Positions 49,895-59,361 of a stretch of DNA of 64,000 nt are shown here, piece by piece (position 1 is the first letter of the stretch; each line of letters starts with the position of its first letter). This DNA comes from Levilactobacillus koreensis JCM 16448 (GTDB lineage Bacteria > Bacillota > Bacilli > Lactobacillales > Lactobacillaceae). A program made the position numbers and the translations under genes. The DNA is taken from the NCBI RefSeq assembly GCF_001435525.1, contig NZ_AZDP01000040.1, forward strand, positions 33,900 to 97,899, written 5' to 3'. The notes beneath the pieces were generated by a model. The model searched no databases and was not told where the DNA came from. It saw only the letters and a list, made by a program, of their open reading frames with translations.

Positions 49895-51040
49895 TCACTC
49901 TGCGTTATCCGATTTTTCTGACCAGATACCGGTGTCGTCGAGCTGATCTAAAATTGGCTTCACTGACGGCCCCTGAACGGCGATATGCCCCATCGTCTCG
50001 TTATCTTGCTGGTGACGCAGATGGTAGAAGTTAAAGTGCCAGTTGGCCTTTAATTGCCATTGTGTCCGCATTGCGCTCAGCTGACCCGCGGTAAATGAGG
50101 CGGTCACGGCCGGCGTCAAGATTTGAGGTTCCGCCAATGGCAAGCCCGCAATGGCCCGCAAATGTTCCGAGAACTCGTCGATCGTTGCGGCGGCTTCGAA
50201 GACGTATCCCGTTTCACTAGGCGCTGGCACGATCTTTTTCACATAGATTGCCCCGCTGCTAGTCAGGTAGAAGGACACCTCGAAGATACCCACGTAGCTG
50301 ACGTTCTTAGCGACTTCACTGGCCACCCGATGGATTTCACCGGCAACGGCATCATCGACCTGTGCGGGTACCCAGGTGCGGATAGGCCGGTCGTCAACGG
50401 ACTGGACCTCCGTAATTGGAAATGCCTGTTGATTGCCGTCTTGGTCACGTGCCACGAGAATGGAATACTCGCGGTCATAGGCAACTTGGGATTCAAGAAT
50501 GTACGTCCCCCAATCCAACAAGCCGGCCGCCTTTGCGATATCCGTTTGGGTCTTAATGACCAACTCACGGCCGTGTGACCATTCCTTTTGGATGGGTTTT
50601 AGCACACACGGGTAGCCAATAGAATTGACGGACTGGTACACGTCATCGAGGTTGATGATGGTGGCGTATGGCGCAATATTCACGTTGAGTTGTTCAAAGA
50701 AAGCCCGCTCTAACAGCCGGTCTTGCATCATTTCCAACATGTCACTGCCCTGCGGAATCCGGGTAAATTGCGCTAAAAATTTGATGACGTCGGTGCTGAC
50801 CCGATCCGAGTCATACACAATGGCCGCACAGCTCTCAGCAAAGTGCTGTAGCTTGTCGCGGTCCTTCGCTGAACCGACTGCCTTAAAATCGGCCAATTGT
50901 AACGCCTCACTCGTTTCATCCGCACCGTACGCACCGACACGCAGCCCCATCTTCCGGGCCGTGGTCACTAACATTGCGGCGTTGGCACTGCTACCAACCA
51001 CCCCAATCGTATCTCCAGGATATAAGACCGTGTTCGCCAA
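49895..51040 (-). CDS. Divergent PurK-like ATP-grasp protein
   Basis: The 381-residue protein has the three-domain PurK layout: an N-terminal preATP-grasp domain, a central ATP-grasp domain (GYPCVLKPIQ, ESQVAYDREYSILVARD, SYVGIFEVSFYL), and a C-terminal domain with GHIAVQG. Key PurK residues have changed. The N-terminal GGGQLGRM is GVVGSSANAAML, and the usual NEIAPRPHNSGH is KKIVPAPSETGY. It probably no longer makes N5-carboxyaminoimidazole ribonucleotide and is a paralogue of unknown role. No other pur genes are near. It may act on another carboxylate with ATP. Confidence 0.78.
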   Translation of the reverse strand: MANTVLYPGDTIGVVGSSANAAMLVTTARKMGLRVGAYGADETSEALQLADFKAVGSAKDRDKLQHFAESCAAIVYDSDRVSTDVIKFLAQFTRIPQGSDMLEMMQDRLLERAFFEQLNVNIAPYATIINLDDVYQSVNSIGYPCVLKPIQKEWSHGRELVIKTQTDIAKAAGLLDWGTYILESQVAYDREYSILVARDQDGNQQAFPITEVQSVDDRPIRTWVPAQVDDAVAGEIHRVASEVAKNVSYVGIFEVSFYLTSSGAIYVKKIVPAPSETGYVFEAAATIDEFSEHLRAIAGLPLAEPQILTPAVTASFTAGQLSAMRTQWQLKANWHFNFYHLRHQQDNETMGHIAVQGPSVKPILDQLDDTGIWSEKSDNAE

Positions 51041-51150
51041 TTTTACTCCCTACTTTCTCGCTTAAAGTTTAATAATCTTTCCGTTAAACACTGCAATGGT
51101 TTACTACTTTCATTTTAAAGTCTTGGCAATCATTAAACAAGTCTAGCATT

Positions 51151-51729
51151 TTACTTATCGGTGGCAAAAATAACCTGGCCATCTTCAAACGAAGCAATGC
51201 TGGCCAATGCCTCAAGCTGAATACCGGCATCCGCGACCATTTTATGGCCTTTTTGGAACCGTTTCTCGATGACGACCCCGACGCCAGCAACCTTGATGTT
51301 GGCCGTTGCGGCGATATCTAGGAGACCCTGCACGGCTTGCCCATTGGCTAAGAAGTCATCAATGATCAGCACTTTTTCTTCTGGATTCAAGAAGCGCCGG
51401 TCAATCGAAATATCGTTATTGACCTGCTTAGTATAGGAATAAACCTTGGCCGTGTATAAGTTATCGGTCAACGTCAAGCTCTTGTGCTTTCGCGCGAAAA
51501 TTACGGGAACCCCCATGTGCAACCCCGCCATGACGGCCGGTGCAATCCCGGATGACTCCACCGTCAAAATCTTGGTGATGCCAGCATCCTGGAACCGCCG
51601 CGCAAATTCGGCACCTAGCTCGTCCATCAATTGTGGATCAATCTGGTGGTTCAAAAAGTTATCGACCTTAAGGACGTTGCCGGGAAGCACAGTCCCGTCT
51701 TGACGAATCCGATCCTCTAATAGTTTCAT
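51151..51729 (-). CDS. xpt: Xanthine phosphoribosyltransferase
   Basis: The 192-residue enzyme converts xanthine and PRPP to XMP. The PRPP-binding motif is [43 protein letters not shown] is the family signature. The size is exact for Xpt. GGAGG precedes the ATG. I looked for a guanine riboswitch upstream and did not find its core sequences. It appears monocistronic. Confidence 0.95.
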   Translation of the reverse strand: MKLLEDRIRQDGTVLPGNVLKVDNFLNHQIDPQLMDELGAEFARRFQDAGITKILTVESSGIAPAVMAGLHMGVPVIFARKHKSLTLTDNLYTAKVYSYTKQVNNDISIDRRFLNPEEKVLIIDDFLANGQAVQGLLDIAATANIKVAGVGVVIEKRFQKGHKMVADAGIQLEALASIASFEDGQVIFATDK

Positions 51730-51791
51730 TGCAAACGAACCTCCATCTTTGATTCACCTGCTAGGTAGTTTAAGATTTCGCCTTACCGGGC

Positions 51792-51920
51792 GGTCAAAAA
51801 TAGGCTGGAACGCTGTGAACGCGACTTTGAGCCCATGGTTCAGGTCTCAAAGGTCGGTTCTGCCTAACCGAAGTAGAACGCTTCGCTAAGGCAGTGCCAC
51901 GGCTGAGCCTATTTTTGACC
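51792..51920. repeat. Large intergenic inverted-repeat element
   Basis: A perfect 15-base outer stem, GGTCAAAAATAGGCT with AGCCTATTTTTGACC, encloses about 99 bases that form further hairpins (for example CGGTTCTGCCTAACCG). The GC-rich branched fold, no ORF, and similar pieces at 52020-52225 and 59362-59524 suggest a genome-dispersed structured element. Confidence 0.7.
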
Positions 51921-52019
51921 ACCCTCACGGCTGACACTGGTTCGTACCAGCATCAACTCCCAACTAGTAGTCCGTTCATTTGCCAGATAGCTTTTGATAA
52001 TTTGGACTAGCAACCTTCG

Positions 52020-52225
52020 CTGGAGGAGGCCAACTATGGAAGCCCGTGTCGGTGACGTTAGTCGGGGGAATTTTCCCGGATTACACCACGGAACGTCTTT
52101 GGAGACTCGCAGTCTTAGCGAGGCTTCAAAGCGAGGTCAAAGACTGCTTCACGGACTTTGGCCGGTCCCCACTGGCTGGAATGTTTGGCAGCCACAAGCG
52201 CCCGATAAGGCGAAAACCAACGACA
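52020..52225. repeat. Branched intergenic hairpin element
   Basis: Contains GGGGAATTTTCCC, an outer GTCTTTG...CAAAGAC pair, and an inner GACTCG...CGAGGCTTC hairpin. The last is shared with the element at 59362-59524. There is no ORF with a ribosome-binding site. It lies between menA and xpt. Confidence 0.6.
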
Positions 52226-52300
52226 AAGCAGGTGTTTCTTTTTATTGTACCTGACTGAGCCTTAAAAACACAACGGGAAGCCATCGACATTTACGAATGC

Positions 52301-53209
52301 TTAACCCCACCACAGTCCGAGGGCTTCAGCGACTACCGTGGTCAACGCGAGAATCCCCAGGCTGCGGACGGCGAGGATGAACGTTTCTTTTTTGACCTGA
52401 ACACGAAATAATCCTTGCACATTGCGGTAAATCAGTGGGATACTCAGCAGGGCCAGTAGCGACCAGCGTGGCAAGTCACCAATGGCGACACTGACTATCA
52501 GTGACAGGTAACCGAGCACATAGAAACTGGCAAACAACCAGAGCGCCCCCCGCTTACCTAGGTAATACACAATGGTCTTGCGATTTAAGTCGAGGTCTTC
52601 CTTGGCGTCACAGATGTTGTTCGCCAGTAACAGAGCAGCAATGGCCGCAATCGCAATTCCGGAAGCTAGCAATACCCGGGCCATTAACAAACCGGTGAAC
52701 TGGTTCGTTTGATAAAGGTTCAGGTAAATGGTGATTAACATGATCATGTAGCCCATGGTAAAACCGGCGAAAAATTCTCCGGTTGGCGTACCCGACAGCG
52801 GTTTGGGACCACCAGCGTAAAGATAGCCAACTAAGAAACAGAACATCCCCATAACCAGCAACGGCCAGCCGGTCACCCAGACTAAATACAAGCCGATAAC
52901 GCCGGCCACAACCGCCATACTTGCCATCAACGCAAAGATTCGGTGAATCGACAAGTGGTTGACGCCAATAATATTGGTATTTTTCTTCCACTCCGCAGCC
53001 TGATTGCCGGCCTTCGTGTAATCCTGGTAGTTGTCATTGATGTCAACGGTCATGTTAAATAGCAGCATGGCCACGAAAAACAGGATGGTCACGCCCCAGT
53101 TGATGTGCTGAAAGTTGGCTTGGACAAAGATCAGGCCGAGTAAAAATGGCCAAACGGACGCAATTTTTGCTTTAATTTCTACTAATTCGAGAAAGATTTG
53201 AACAGTCAT
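52301..53209 (-). CDS. menA: 1,4-dihydroxy-2-naphthoate prenyltransferase, UbiA family
   Basis: The 302-residue membrane enzyme prenylates DHNA to demethylmenaquinone. The Asp-rich motif is NMTVDINDNYQDY near residue 60, and the second is LLLANNICDAKEDLD. About eight transmembrane segments are visible. ATG 53209 follows AAAGGGG; the open frame extending to 53359 overlaps the divergent gene and is not credible. It is divergent from a polyprenyl synthase that supplies the side chain. No menB, D, E or F are in the window, so DHNA may come from outside. Confidence 0.92.
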   Translation of the reverse strand: MTVQIFLELVEIKAKIASVWPFLLGLIFVQANFQHINWGVTILFFVAMLLFNMTVDINDNYQDYTKAGNQAAEWKKNTNIIGVNHLSIHRIFALMASMAVVAGVIGLYLVWVTGWPLLVMGMFCFLVGYLYAGGPKPLSGTPTGEFFAGFTMGYMIMLITIYLNLYQTNQFTGLLMARVLLASGIAIAAIAALLLANNICDAKEDLDLNRKTIVYYLGKRGALWLFASFYVLGYLSLIVSVAIGDLPRWSLLALLSIPLIYRNVQGLFRVQVKKETFILAVRSLGILALTTVVAEALGLWWG

Positions 53210-53254
53210 AAGGGTCCCCTTTAAAATAATTTCTAAAACGATGATAACCTTTAT

Positions 53255-53283
53255 TTGACAACGTTTCCACATATAGGTAAGAT
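53255..53283 (+). promoter_or_regulatory. Promoter of the polyprenyl synthase gene
   Basis: TTGACA (53255-53260) and TAAGAT (53278-53283) have a 17-base spacer and precede the ATG by about 33 bases. Confidence 0.78.
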
Positions 53284-53316
53284 AAAATTTATCGTGTACA
53301 TACAGTGAGGTGCAAA

Positions 53317-54294
53317 ATGGATCGACAACTTTGGCGGCAATTTCCCCAGGTAGAACCACAACTAAACGCGTTGCAAAAATACTTATTGGCAGCGGTTCAG
53401 TTGGATAACCAGCCCATCCACAATAAAATATTAGCGCTCTTAAACTCCGGCGGCAAGCTTCTGCGCCCCGGATATTTTTACTTATTTAGTGAGTTCGGCG
53501 ACCAAGCCACGTCGGTGCAGCTACAGGCGGGGGCAGCGGCTTTAGAGATTCTCCACGTGGGCACGCTGATTCATGACGACGTGATCGACGAATCGCCTAC
53601 TCGCCGCGGTGTGCGGACGATTCAGATGAAATACGGTCGCCGCAACGCCATCTATGCCGGCGACTTCATGTTTACCGTTTACTTTAATCAGGTACTGAAA
53701 TCCACGGCTGACCGCGACCTCGTTCAAAATCATGTCAATTCCATGCACCAGATTCTCTGGGGAGAGCTTCACCAGATGGACCTCAACTATCGGGAAAATA
53801 CGACACTGGACGAGTATCTCGCCGAAATTTCAGGTAAAACAGCCGAACTCTTTGCACTCAGTTGTTATCAGGGCGCCATGGTTGCCGGCGCTCCACAGAC
53901 CGTCGTCGACTTGACCCGGGAAATCGGCCTCGCCATCGGGAGTGCCTATCAGATGCTCGATGACATTTTGGACTATGCGGGCGATCCGAAAAAGACCAAG
54001 AAACCGATTCTGGAGGATTTACGCTCCGGCGTATACTCCCTGCCCCTGCTCTTGGCGATTCCCAAGGCACCGCATGATTTCCACCGCTTGTTGAAGAAGC
54101 AACGCGAGATGACCAACGACGATATTCAAGCCGTTCAAGCATTGGTTGCTCAGCATGATGGCGTCGGTGCCGCCCGGAAACTCGCGACGGAATGGACGGA
54201 CAAGGCCTTAGCCAACATCGCGCAATTGCCAGCGGGCACAACGCGTGACGATTTGACCAAATTGACCACGATGCTCCTGCGCCGCGATCACTAA
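53317..54294 (+). CDS. Polyprenyl diphosphate synthase, HepT/IspB type
   Basis: A 325-residue all-trans polyprenyl synthase. The first Asp-rich motif is LIHDDVIDESPTRRG and the second is YQMLDDILDYAGD; GGKLLRPGYF binds diphosphate. It builds the menaquinone side chain. ATG 53317 follows GTGAGGTG. Two small residues before the first Asp motif fit long-chain products, but the length cannot be set. A partner subunit (HepS) is not present nearby. Confidence 0.92.
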   Translation: MDRQLWRQFPQVEPQLNALQKYLLAAVQLDNQPIHNKILALLNSGGKLLRPGYFYLFSEFGDQATSVQLQAGAAALEILHVGTLIHDDVIDESPTRRGVRTIQMKYGRRNAIYAGDFMFTVYFNQVLKSTADRDLVQNHVNSMHQILWGELHQMDLNYRENTTLDEYLAEISGKTAELFALSCYQGAMVAGAPQTVVDLTREIGLAIGSAYQMLDDILDYAGDPKKTKKPILEDLRSGVYSLPLLLAIPKAPHDFHRLLKKQREMTNDDIQAVQALVAQHDGVGAARKLATEWTDKALANIAQLPAGTTRDDLTKLTTMLLRRDH

Positions 54295-54335
54295 GTTAAT
54301 CAATTAGCGGGTAATACGATTGGCGGACAGTTTGA

Positions 54336-54364
54336 TTGCCTTTCCGTCACGTAACAGATATGAT
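54336..54364 (+). promoter_or_regulatory. Promoter of antitoxin RNA 1
   Basis: TTGCCT and TATGAT with a 17-base spacer. Transcription would begin near 54371 and converge on toxin gene 1. Confidence 0.75.
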
Positions 54365-54370
54365 GAGAGT

Positions 54371-54450
54371 TGAAAAAGGATACTAACATATTGACACCGC
54401 TTCAACCGCACCAATAGCACTTACGGAGTCTGCCCGTAAGTGCTATTTTT
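54371..54450 (+). ncRNA. Antisense antitoxin RNA of Fst-type module 1
   Basis: Predicted RNA of about 80 nt from the promoter at 54336 to the terminator stem AGCACTTACGG/CCGTAAGTGCT and T run. It contains TACTAACATATTGACACC (54381-54398), nearly identical to TACCAACATAATTGACACC over the toxin start (plus strand, 54585-54603). The RNA is therefore complementary to the toxin ribosome-binding and start region. This is the RNA II arrangement of the par/fst family. Confidence 0.78.
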
Positions 54451-54506
54451 ATCGTCTAATTCTATTTAAGCAACTAAGCGAGTGGGTTAGATTGTCCGCT
54501 ATCAAG

Positions 54507-54593
54507 CTACTTGCGGTGTCTACGATCCAACCAATTCGTAAACCATGCAACGATTAAACCAACCGCAAGTGGTGCAAAAAAGGCTACCAACAT
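54507..54593 (-). CDS. Fst/Ldr-family type I toxin, copy 1
   Basis: A 28-residue membrane peptide: hydrophobic stretch VAFFAPLAVGLIVAWFTNW then charged DRRHRK. The APLAVG...WLD pattern is that of Fst toxins (APIFVG...LD). ATG 54593 is preceded by GGGGGGTG. A longer open frame to 54761 has no initiation site. A likely -10, TATAGT, is at 54642-54647 on the minus strand. Such peptides insert into the membrane when the antisense RNA is lost. Confidence 0.85.
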   Translation of the reverse strand: MLVAFFAPLAVGLIVAWFTNWLDRRHRK

Positions 54594-54842
54594 AATTGAC
54601 ACCCCCCATCTATGATTGACAGAGTGGCAGACAATAAGCCAACTATACCGGACTAGACCGTTAACACCTAAATGAACGAATCGCTTTCTATTTCGCCATG
54701 AACTCAATCTCTCTGAGGATGAATAGCCCCACAAATGATTACACCCGACTTGAAACGTCAAAACAAGTTCTACTTGCTACCGTAAAATACTAGTCTTCTC
54801 TTACAACTAATTACCGGGCAAAGCGATTGCCGGACACTTTGA

Positions 54843-54871
54843 TTGTCATTCACACCCACAACGGCTATGAT
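54843..54871 (+). promoter_or_regulatory. Promoter of antitoxin RNA 2
   Basis: TTGTCA and TATGAT with a 17-base spacer, the same placement as in copy 1. Confidence 0.78.
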
Positions 54872-54877
54872 GGGTCT

Positions 54878-54957
54878 TGAAAAGAGAATTCAGCATGGCG
54901 ACATCGTTTCAACCGCACCAATAGCACTTACGGGTTGAGTCCGTAAGTGCTATTTTT
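54878..54957 (+). ncRNA. Antisense antitoxin RNA of Fst-type module 2
   Basis: Predicted RNA of about 80 nt ending at AGCACTTACGG/CCGTAAGTGCT and a T run. It carries AGAATTCAGCATGGCGACA (54885-54903), matching AGAGTTCAGCATGACTGACA at its own toxin start (55089-55108) but not the toxin 1 start. Confidence 0.78.
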
Positions 54958-55013
54958 ATCGTCCAATTCTCTGTAAGCAACTAAACGGGTGGGTTAGATT
55001 GTCCACTATCAAG

Positions 55014-55100
55014 CTACTTGTGGTGTCTACGATCCAACCAGCTCGTAAACCATGCAACCATTAAACCAACCACAAGCGGTGCAAGAAAAGAGTTCAGCAT
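55014..55100 (-). CDS. Fst/Ldr-family type I toxin, copy 2
   Basis: A 28-residue peptide too short for ordinary ORF calling. It reads MLNSFLAPLVVGLMVAW, then FTSWLDRRHHK, with the same hydrophobic core and charged tail as copy 1. ATG 55100 is preceded by AGGGGGTG. A TATAGT -10 (55149-55154, minus strand) is conserved. Confidence 0.85.
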   Translation of the reverse strand: MLNSFLAPLVVGLMVAWFTSWLDRRHHK

Positions 55101-55325
55101 GACTGACACCCCCTATCTATGATTGACAGAGTAGCAGGCAATAAACCAACTATACTGGACTAGACCGTTAACACCTAAATGAACGAATCGCTTTCTATTT
55201 CGCCACCAATTCAAATTCAACGAAGACAAATAGCCCCATAACCGATCGCCCCAAACAAAAGGAAGGCCAACGCCAATCACTCAGCGTTGCCCTTCCCATT
55301 TTTAATTGACAAATTACACTAACTC

Positions 55326-57062
55326 CTACCGCCCTCGGTCCAAGTCATACAGCGACCGGAACCGCGCATTGTTGCGGTATAACTCATCCGGCGTCCCTTG
55401 CATGTCGAAGTGGCCGTCCTCAATGAAGCGAACCTGATCGACGTGATTGATGCCCGCCAGATGGTGGGTGACCCAGATGATCGTCTTATCATGCAAGACG
55501 CTAAAGACCGTGTCCAGCAAGTGTTGCTCGGTAATCGGGTCCAGACTGACCGTGGGTTCATCCAGGATGATAATCGGCGCATCCTGCAACAAGATCCGCG
55601 CCAGTGACAACCGTTGCCGCTCCCCACCGGAGAAACGACTACCGGCCTCTTGGACCTCCGTGTTGTACCCTTCCGGCAAGCTCGCAATCAGGTCGTCCAG
55701 TTCAACGGCCTTGATGGCGGCCCGGACCTCGTCATCCGTGGCGTTTAAATTACCCAGCCGAACGTTGTTCATGACCGTCGTATTGAACAGATACGGTTGC
55801 TGGTCAAGCACGCCAAAGAGTTGTGCGCGCTGGTCCTGTAACCGCGCGATAGGTTCACCATTTAACGTGACGCTCCCGCTAGATGGTCGCTCATCGCCTA
55901 AGATCAATTTCAGCAGCGTACTCTTCCCCGTACCGCTCGGGCCCAACAAGGCCAGCTTTTCACCGGGATGTAGCGTCAGCGACAGATCGTCAATAACCTG
56001 CCGTTTCGCGCCGGCATAGGTAAATTGAACGTGGTCGAGTTTTAGCTCCGCCAACGCCCCAATTTCCGTCTGGGCAACCTTGACCGGCTCATTCTCGTCC
56101 AGCGCGTTGACCCGTTTGATGGAATCGCGGTAGACTGGCCATTCGCTGACCCCCTGACTCATTTCAGAAAAGGGTTCGACCGTTGGAAATAGGGCCAGGC
56201 CAAACGCGGCGACCCAGTTGGCTTCGGCCTGGTTGTGGGTGAACATGACACCGGCCCACCAGACCAGGAGGATCACCGCGGCACCGAAGATAAATTGGAT
56301 GGCAAAGTTACGCCACCACTGGAAATGATGGTCGGCACGCCGCAACGTGGCAATCTCATCGATGGGCGCATCCTGTTGCTGCAAAAAGTCCTGGCGCCGA
56401 CCGGAAATCAGCCAGTCACCCAAGCCCAAGACAGCGTCCGTCAACTGCGTGTAGAACCGCCGTTGCACCTGTCGCGCCTGAAATTCCCGCCGACCGTTAA
56501 CGGCGACGGACAGGAGTGGCATCACGATAACGATGACCCCTAACAAAAGGAGCATTAACAGCCCAAATGGCCAGCTAAAGTAACCGATACCAATGACCAC
56601 GAATAGGTACAGCAACCAGCCAATGACCAGCGGAAAGACCGTTCGTAAGTATAAATTTTCAATGTGGTCGATGTCCTCGGCGAGAATACTCAGGACATCC
56701 CCCGTCTGGTGCGTCTGGCGAATCGCAACCGCCTGCTTCTCGACGGCCTGATAGAGCCGCTTACGGAAGTCGGAAACAATCCGCAGCACCCAGTTGTGGC
56801 TGGTCAGGCGTTCCGCGTACCGAAACGCTGGCCGGCCAATCCCGAAGGCCCGCGCCAACACGATAGGCACATAAATCATCAAGATGTTATAGGGATGCGT
56901 CGCCGCCCGACTGATCAGGTAGCCGGAGTTAAACATCAGCGCCGCTCCACAGAAGTACGTCATGAACCCTAAGAATAGCACTAGCGCCAGTAATTTCCGG
57001 TAACGCCGCAGGTAGGGCATGACCCAGTGATCGTTCTTAAATGTCGCAAAGAACCCTTTCAT
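55326..57062 (-). CDS. cydC: Cytochrome bd assembly ABC exporter, CydC-type
   Basis: The 578-residue half-transporter has an N-terminal six-helix membrane domain and a C-terminal ATPase with GPSGTGKSTLLK, SGGERQRLSLARILL, and IIILDEPTVSLD. With its partner it exports glutathione or cysteine and is required for cytochrome bd assembly. It overlaps the upstream ABC gene by 4 bases. In lactococcal nomenclature this last gene of cydABCD is called cydD; I name by similarity to enterobacterial CydC. Confidence 0.85.
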   Translation of the reverse strand: MKGFFATFKNDHWVMPYLRRYRKLLALVLFLGFMTYFCGAALMFNSGYLISRAATHPYNILMIYVPIVLARAFGIGRPAFRYAERLTSHNWVLRIVSDFRKRLYQAVEKQAVAIRQTHQTGDVLSILAEDIDHIENLYLRTVFPLVIGWLLYLFVVIGIGYFSWPFGLLMLLLLGVIVIVMPLLSVAVNGRREFQARQVQRRFYTQLTDAVLGLGDWLISGRRQDFLQQQDAPIDEIATLRRADHHFQWWRNFAIQFIFGAAVILLVWWAGVMFTHNQAEANWVAAFGLALFPTVEPFSEMSQGVSEWPVYRDSIKRVNALDENEPVKVAQTEIGALAELKLDHVQFTYAGAKRQVIDDLSLTLHPGEKLALLGPSGTGKSTLLKLILGDERPSSGSVTLNGEPIARLQDQRAQLFGVLDQQPYLFNTTVMNNVRLGNLNATDDEVRAAIKAVELDDLIASLPEGYNTEVQEAGSRFSGGERQRLSLARILLQDAPIIILDEPTVSLDPITEQHLLDTVFSVLHDKTIIWVTHHLAGINHVDQVRFIEDGHFDMQGTPDELYRNNARFRSLYDLDRGR

Positions 57063-58810
57063 TTGACCGTCGCCCCTTCCATTTCTGACCGTAACCGGAC
57101 GTAAGCCCCGTCACGTTGCTGTAACTCGGCTGGCGTCCCCTGTTCGACAATCTTGCCGTGATCCATGACCAAGATGTAGTCCATCTCGTTCATCCAGTGA
57201 AGCCGGTGGGTCGCGAAGAAGACCAGATGGTGGTCAAAGACCGGTAACATGGTCTGCTTCAACTCAACTTCGGTCTCGATGTCCAGATGAGCGGTCGGTT
57301 CGTCAAAGAGTAAGATTCGGCGGGAGTCGTCCAGAAAGGCCCGTGCCAACGCGATCCGTTGTGCTTGGCCCCCACTGACACCCCGGGCGCCTTCACCGAT
57401 CGGCGTGTCCAAACCAGCGGGTAAGGTGGCGATCCAGTCGGTCAACCCAGCCTTCGCCGCCGCAGCGTTGACCGCCGCATCATCGGCATCCGGTGAGTAA
57501 AATGCTAAATTGTCACGAAGACTCGCGTGAAACAGGTACGGTGCCTGCGGAATGTAAACGAAACTGCGTTGCCAAGCCTTTTGATCGAGGTGGGGCACCT
57601 GCGTCCCGCGCACGTTGATCTCGCCAGCTTGGGGGCTCAAGAAACCGCCGAGCGTATTGATTAGAGTCGACTTTCCAGACCCCGACGCCCCAATGATGCC
57701 GACCTTTTGGAAGCCGTGCACGTCAAAACTGATGTCCTGTAGCGTAGTGTCATCGGCACTATAGCCCACGTTCACGTGATCAAATTTAAGCGCATCGTCG
57801 TCCTGCCAAACGGGATCACGGTCAGACAATAACTCCCGGTCGTTGGGCGTGGCGCGTTGGAGAACGTCCAGCACGGCCGTCAGCGCGTTTTTCCCATTCA
57901 AAGTGGCGTGATAGTCGTTGGCAAAATTTCTAATCGGTGCGAAGTAGTCTGGTGCCAGCGTCAAAATGACCAGTGCAGGCAACAGTTGAATCGTGCTGTT
58001 CATCAGACCAAAGCCCAAGAAGACGGCAATAATGGCGATGGACAGGGTGGTGAAGAAGTCGAGGGCAAACGTCGACGTCATGGCAATCGTCAAGGTCGCC
58101 ATGGTCTTCTTGCGATAGTCCTCGCTGACGTGATAAACATTGTCGGCATAGGTCTCGTTTAGTCCCAGCTGCTTCAACGTCGGCAGCCCACGCAACGTGT
58201 CCACAAAGTGATTGGACAGCCGCTGGTAGCCGGCATACTGCTTGTCGGCCTTGGCTTGCGCGGCCAGGCCTAAGATAATCATGAAGAAGATGATCAGCGG
58301 GTAAATGGCGAGCAGAAACAGCGCCTCTTTCCACTGAATAATGGCGATGTAAATCAGAATCAGCCACGGCGTAATCGACAGGTCGAGCACCTTACCAATG
58401 ATCATCATCAGATAGGTCTGAATCTTGTCGATGCCTTCCAGTCCCATGGTGACCACGTTTCCGGTCCCCTTCTCCGCCACGACACTGGGGCCGAGGTCAA
58501 AGAGTTTCGCCATGAATTGCTTCCGCAGCGTTTTGGTCGTTTTCTCGACAAACGGATACAGGAGCCAATCCTTTAAGATGGTTAACAAATGGCGGCCCAA
58601 AAAGGCAACCGCAAAGACCGCCAACGGGGCCACGATGGTCCCAATTGGCTGCTGTTTCCACAGGTGAACGATGGCCGCAGACAGGTACTGAGCTTGTAGA
58701 ATAATCATAATGGCTTGAATCACAGTCAGTACCGCCATCATGGCTGCTGCCGGTTTCACCCCGGGAAACTTAAACACACGTTGATCAATCAAATCCAAAC
58801 GCCCCCTCAA
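57059..58810 (-). CDS. cydD: Cytochrome bd assembly ABC exporter, CydD-type
   Basis: The 583-residue half-transporter has six membrane helices, with CydD-like segments VFLGFGLMNSTIQLLPALVILTLAPDYFAPIR. The ATPase has GASGSGKSTLINT, SGGQAQRIALARAFL, and LLFDEPTAHLD. It forms a heterodimer with the next gene. By gene order it would be cydC in lactococcal naming. It is separated from cydB by 731 bases, so it may have its own promoter. Confidence 0.85.
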   Translation of the reverse strand: MRGRLDLIDQRVFKFPGVKPAAAMMAVLTVIQAIMIILQAQYLSAAIVHLWKQQPIGTIVAPLAVFAVAFLGRHLLTILKDWLLYPFVEKTTKTLRKQFMAKLFDLGPSVVAEKGTGNVVTMGLEGIDKIQTYLMMIIGKVLDLSITPWLILIYIAIIQWKEALFLLAIYPLIIFFMIILGLAAQAKADKQYAGYQRLSNHFVDTLRGLPTLKQLGLNETYADNVYHVSEDYRKKTMATLTIAMTSTFALDFFTTLSIAIIAVFLGFGLMNSTIQLLPALVILTLAPDYFAPIRNFANDYHATLNGKNALTAVLDVLQRATPNDRELLSDRDPVWQDDDALKFDHVNVGYSADDTTLQDISFDVHGFQKVGIIGASGSGKSTLINTLGGFLSPQAGEINVRGTQVPHLDQKAWQRSFVYIPQAPYLFHASLRDNLAFYSPDADDAAVNAAAAKAGLTDWIATLPAGLDTPIGEGARGVSGGQAQRIALARAFLDDSRRILLFDEPTAHLDIETEVELKQTMLPVFDHHLVFFATHRLHWMNEMDYILVMDHGKIVEQGTPAELQQRDGAYVRLRSEMEGATVK

Positions 58811-59361
58811 AAGACTAGATACAAATTGATTCTAAATGGTCGCACTCCGGCTCGGACTAACTTTCTGACAAGACAAATGTTTAGTACATGAGAAACACGC
58901 CATTTCATAGCAACTTCACCGCATGGTTTAACGTTGCCATAGACTTGTTTATAGCCCATAAATTCCCGCATACATCCGCTACCAATCTCAGCACAACCAA
59001 TTCTTAACTGCGCCCTAAAATGGCCAAGTCGCAGCCAAAATAAATAATCCTATGTAACCGCAATACATACAGTAATGATACTGCTTTCATGCCCGCATTT
59101 CGAGTAATCGGCCCCGGTGTATTGCGGTAACGAAACAGGCGCCATGGCCACCATCCCCGGTCGACCCGGTACGGCTTCCATGACGTCTGCCAATTTAATC
59201 AGGAAAAATGGAAATCACAGTTCACGCACCCACCATCGACTGTAGGTAATGATGACCACGTCCAACCTGCAGATTGAGCTCACTGCTTATAGCAAGTGCG
59301 CCCCATTCCAGCTTCCACCAAACAAGACTTGCTCGTCTAAAATATGAACGTAGTCGCAGGT

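Larger units (their letters stand above)
54300..55240. repeat. Tandem direct duplication of the toxin-antitoxin module
   Basis: The segment at about 54300-54730 is repeated at about 54810-55235 in the same orientation and order: antitoxin promoter, RNA, terminator, toxin, toxin promoter. Most bases match. Differences concentrate in the antitoxin pairing segment and the matching toxin start region. The whole 54295-55325 gap is explained by these two modules. Confidence 0.92.

Noticed and set aside
51730..52300. Guanine/xanthine riboswitch upstream of xpt
   Set aside because: The conserved purine-aptamer loops were not found on the minus strand; the structure there is a dispersed inverted-repeat element.
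53210..53359. N-terminal extension of MenA
   Set aside because: It would overlap the divergent synthase gene and its promoter; ATG 53209 has a good site and fits the family start.
54507..54761. An 84-residue protein covering toxin 1
   Set aside because: Only the last 28 codons are conserved in the second copy and have a ribosome-binding site; the upstream part covers the toxin promoter and leader.
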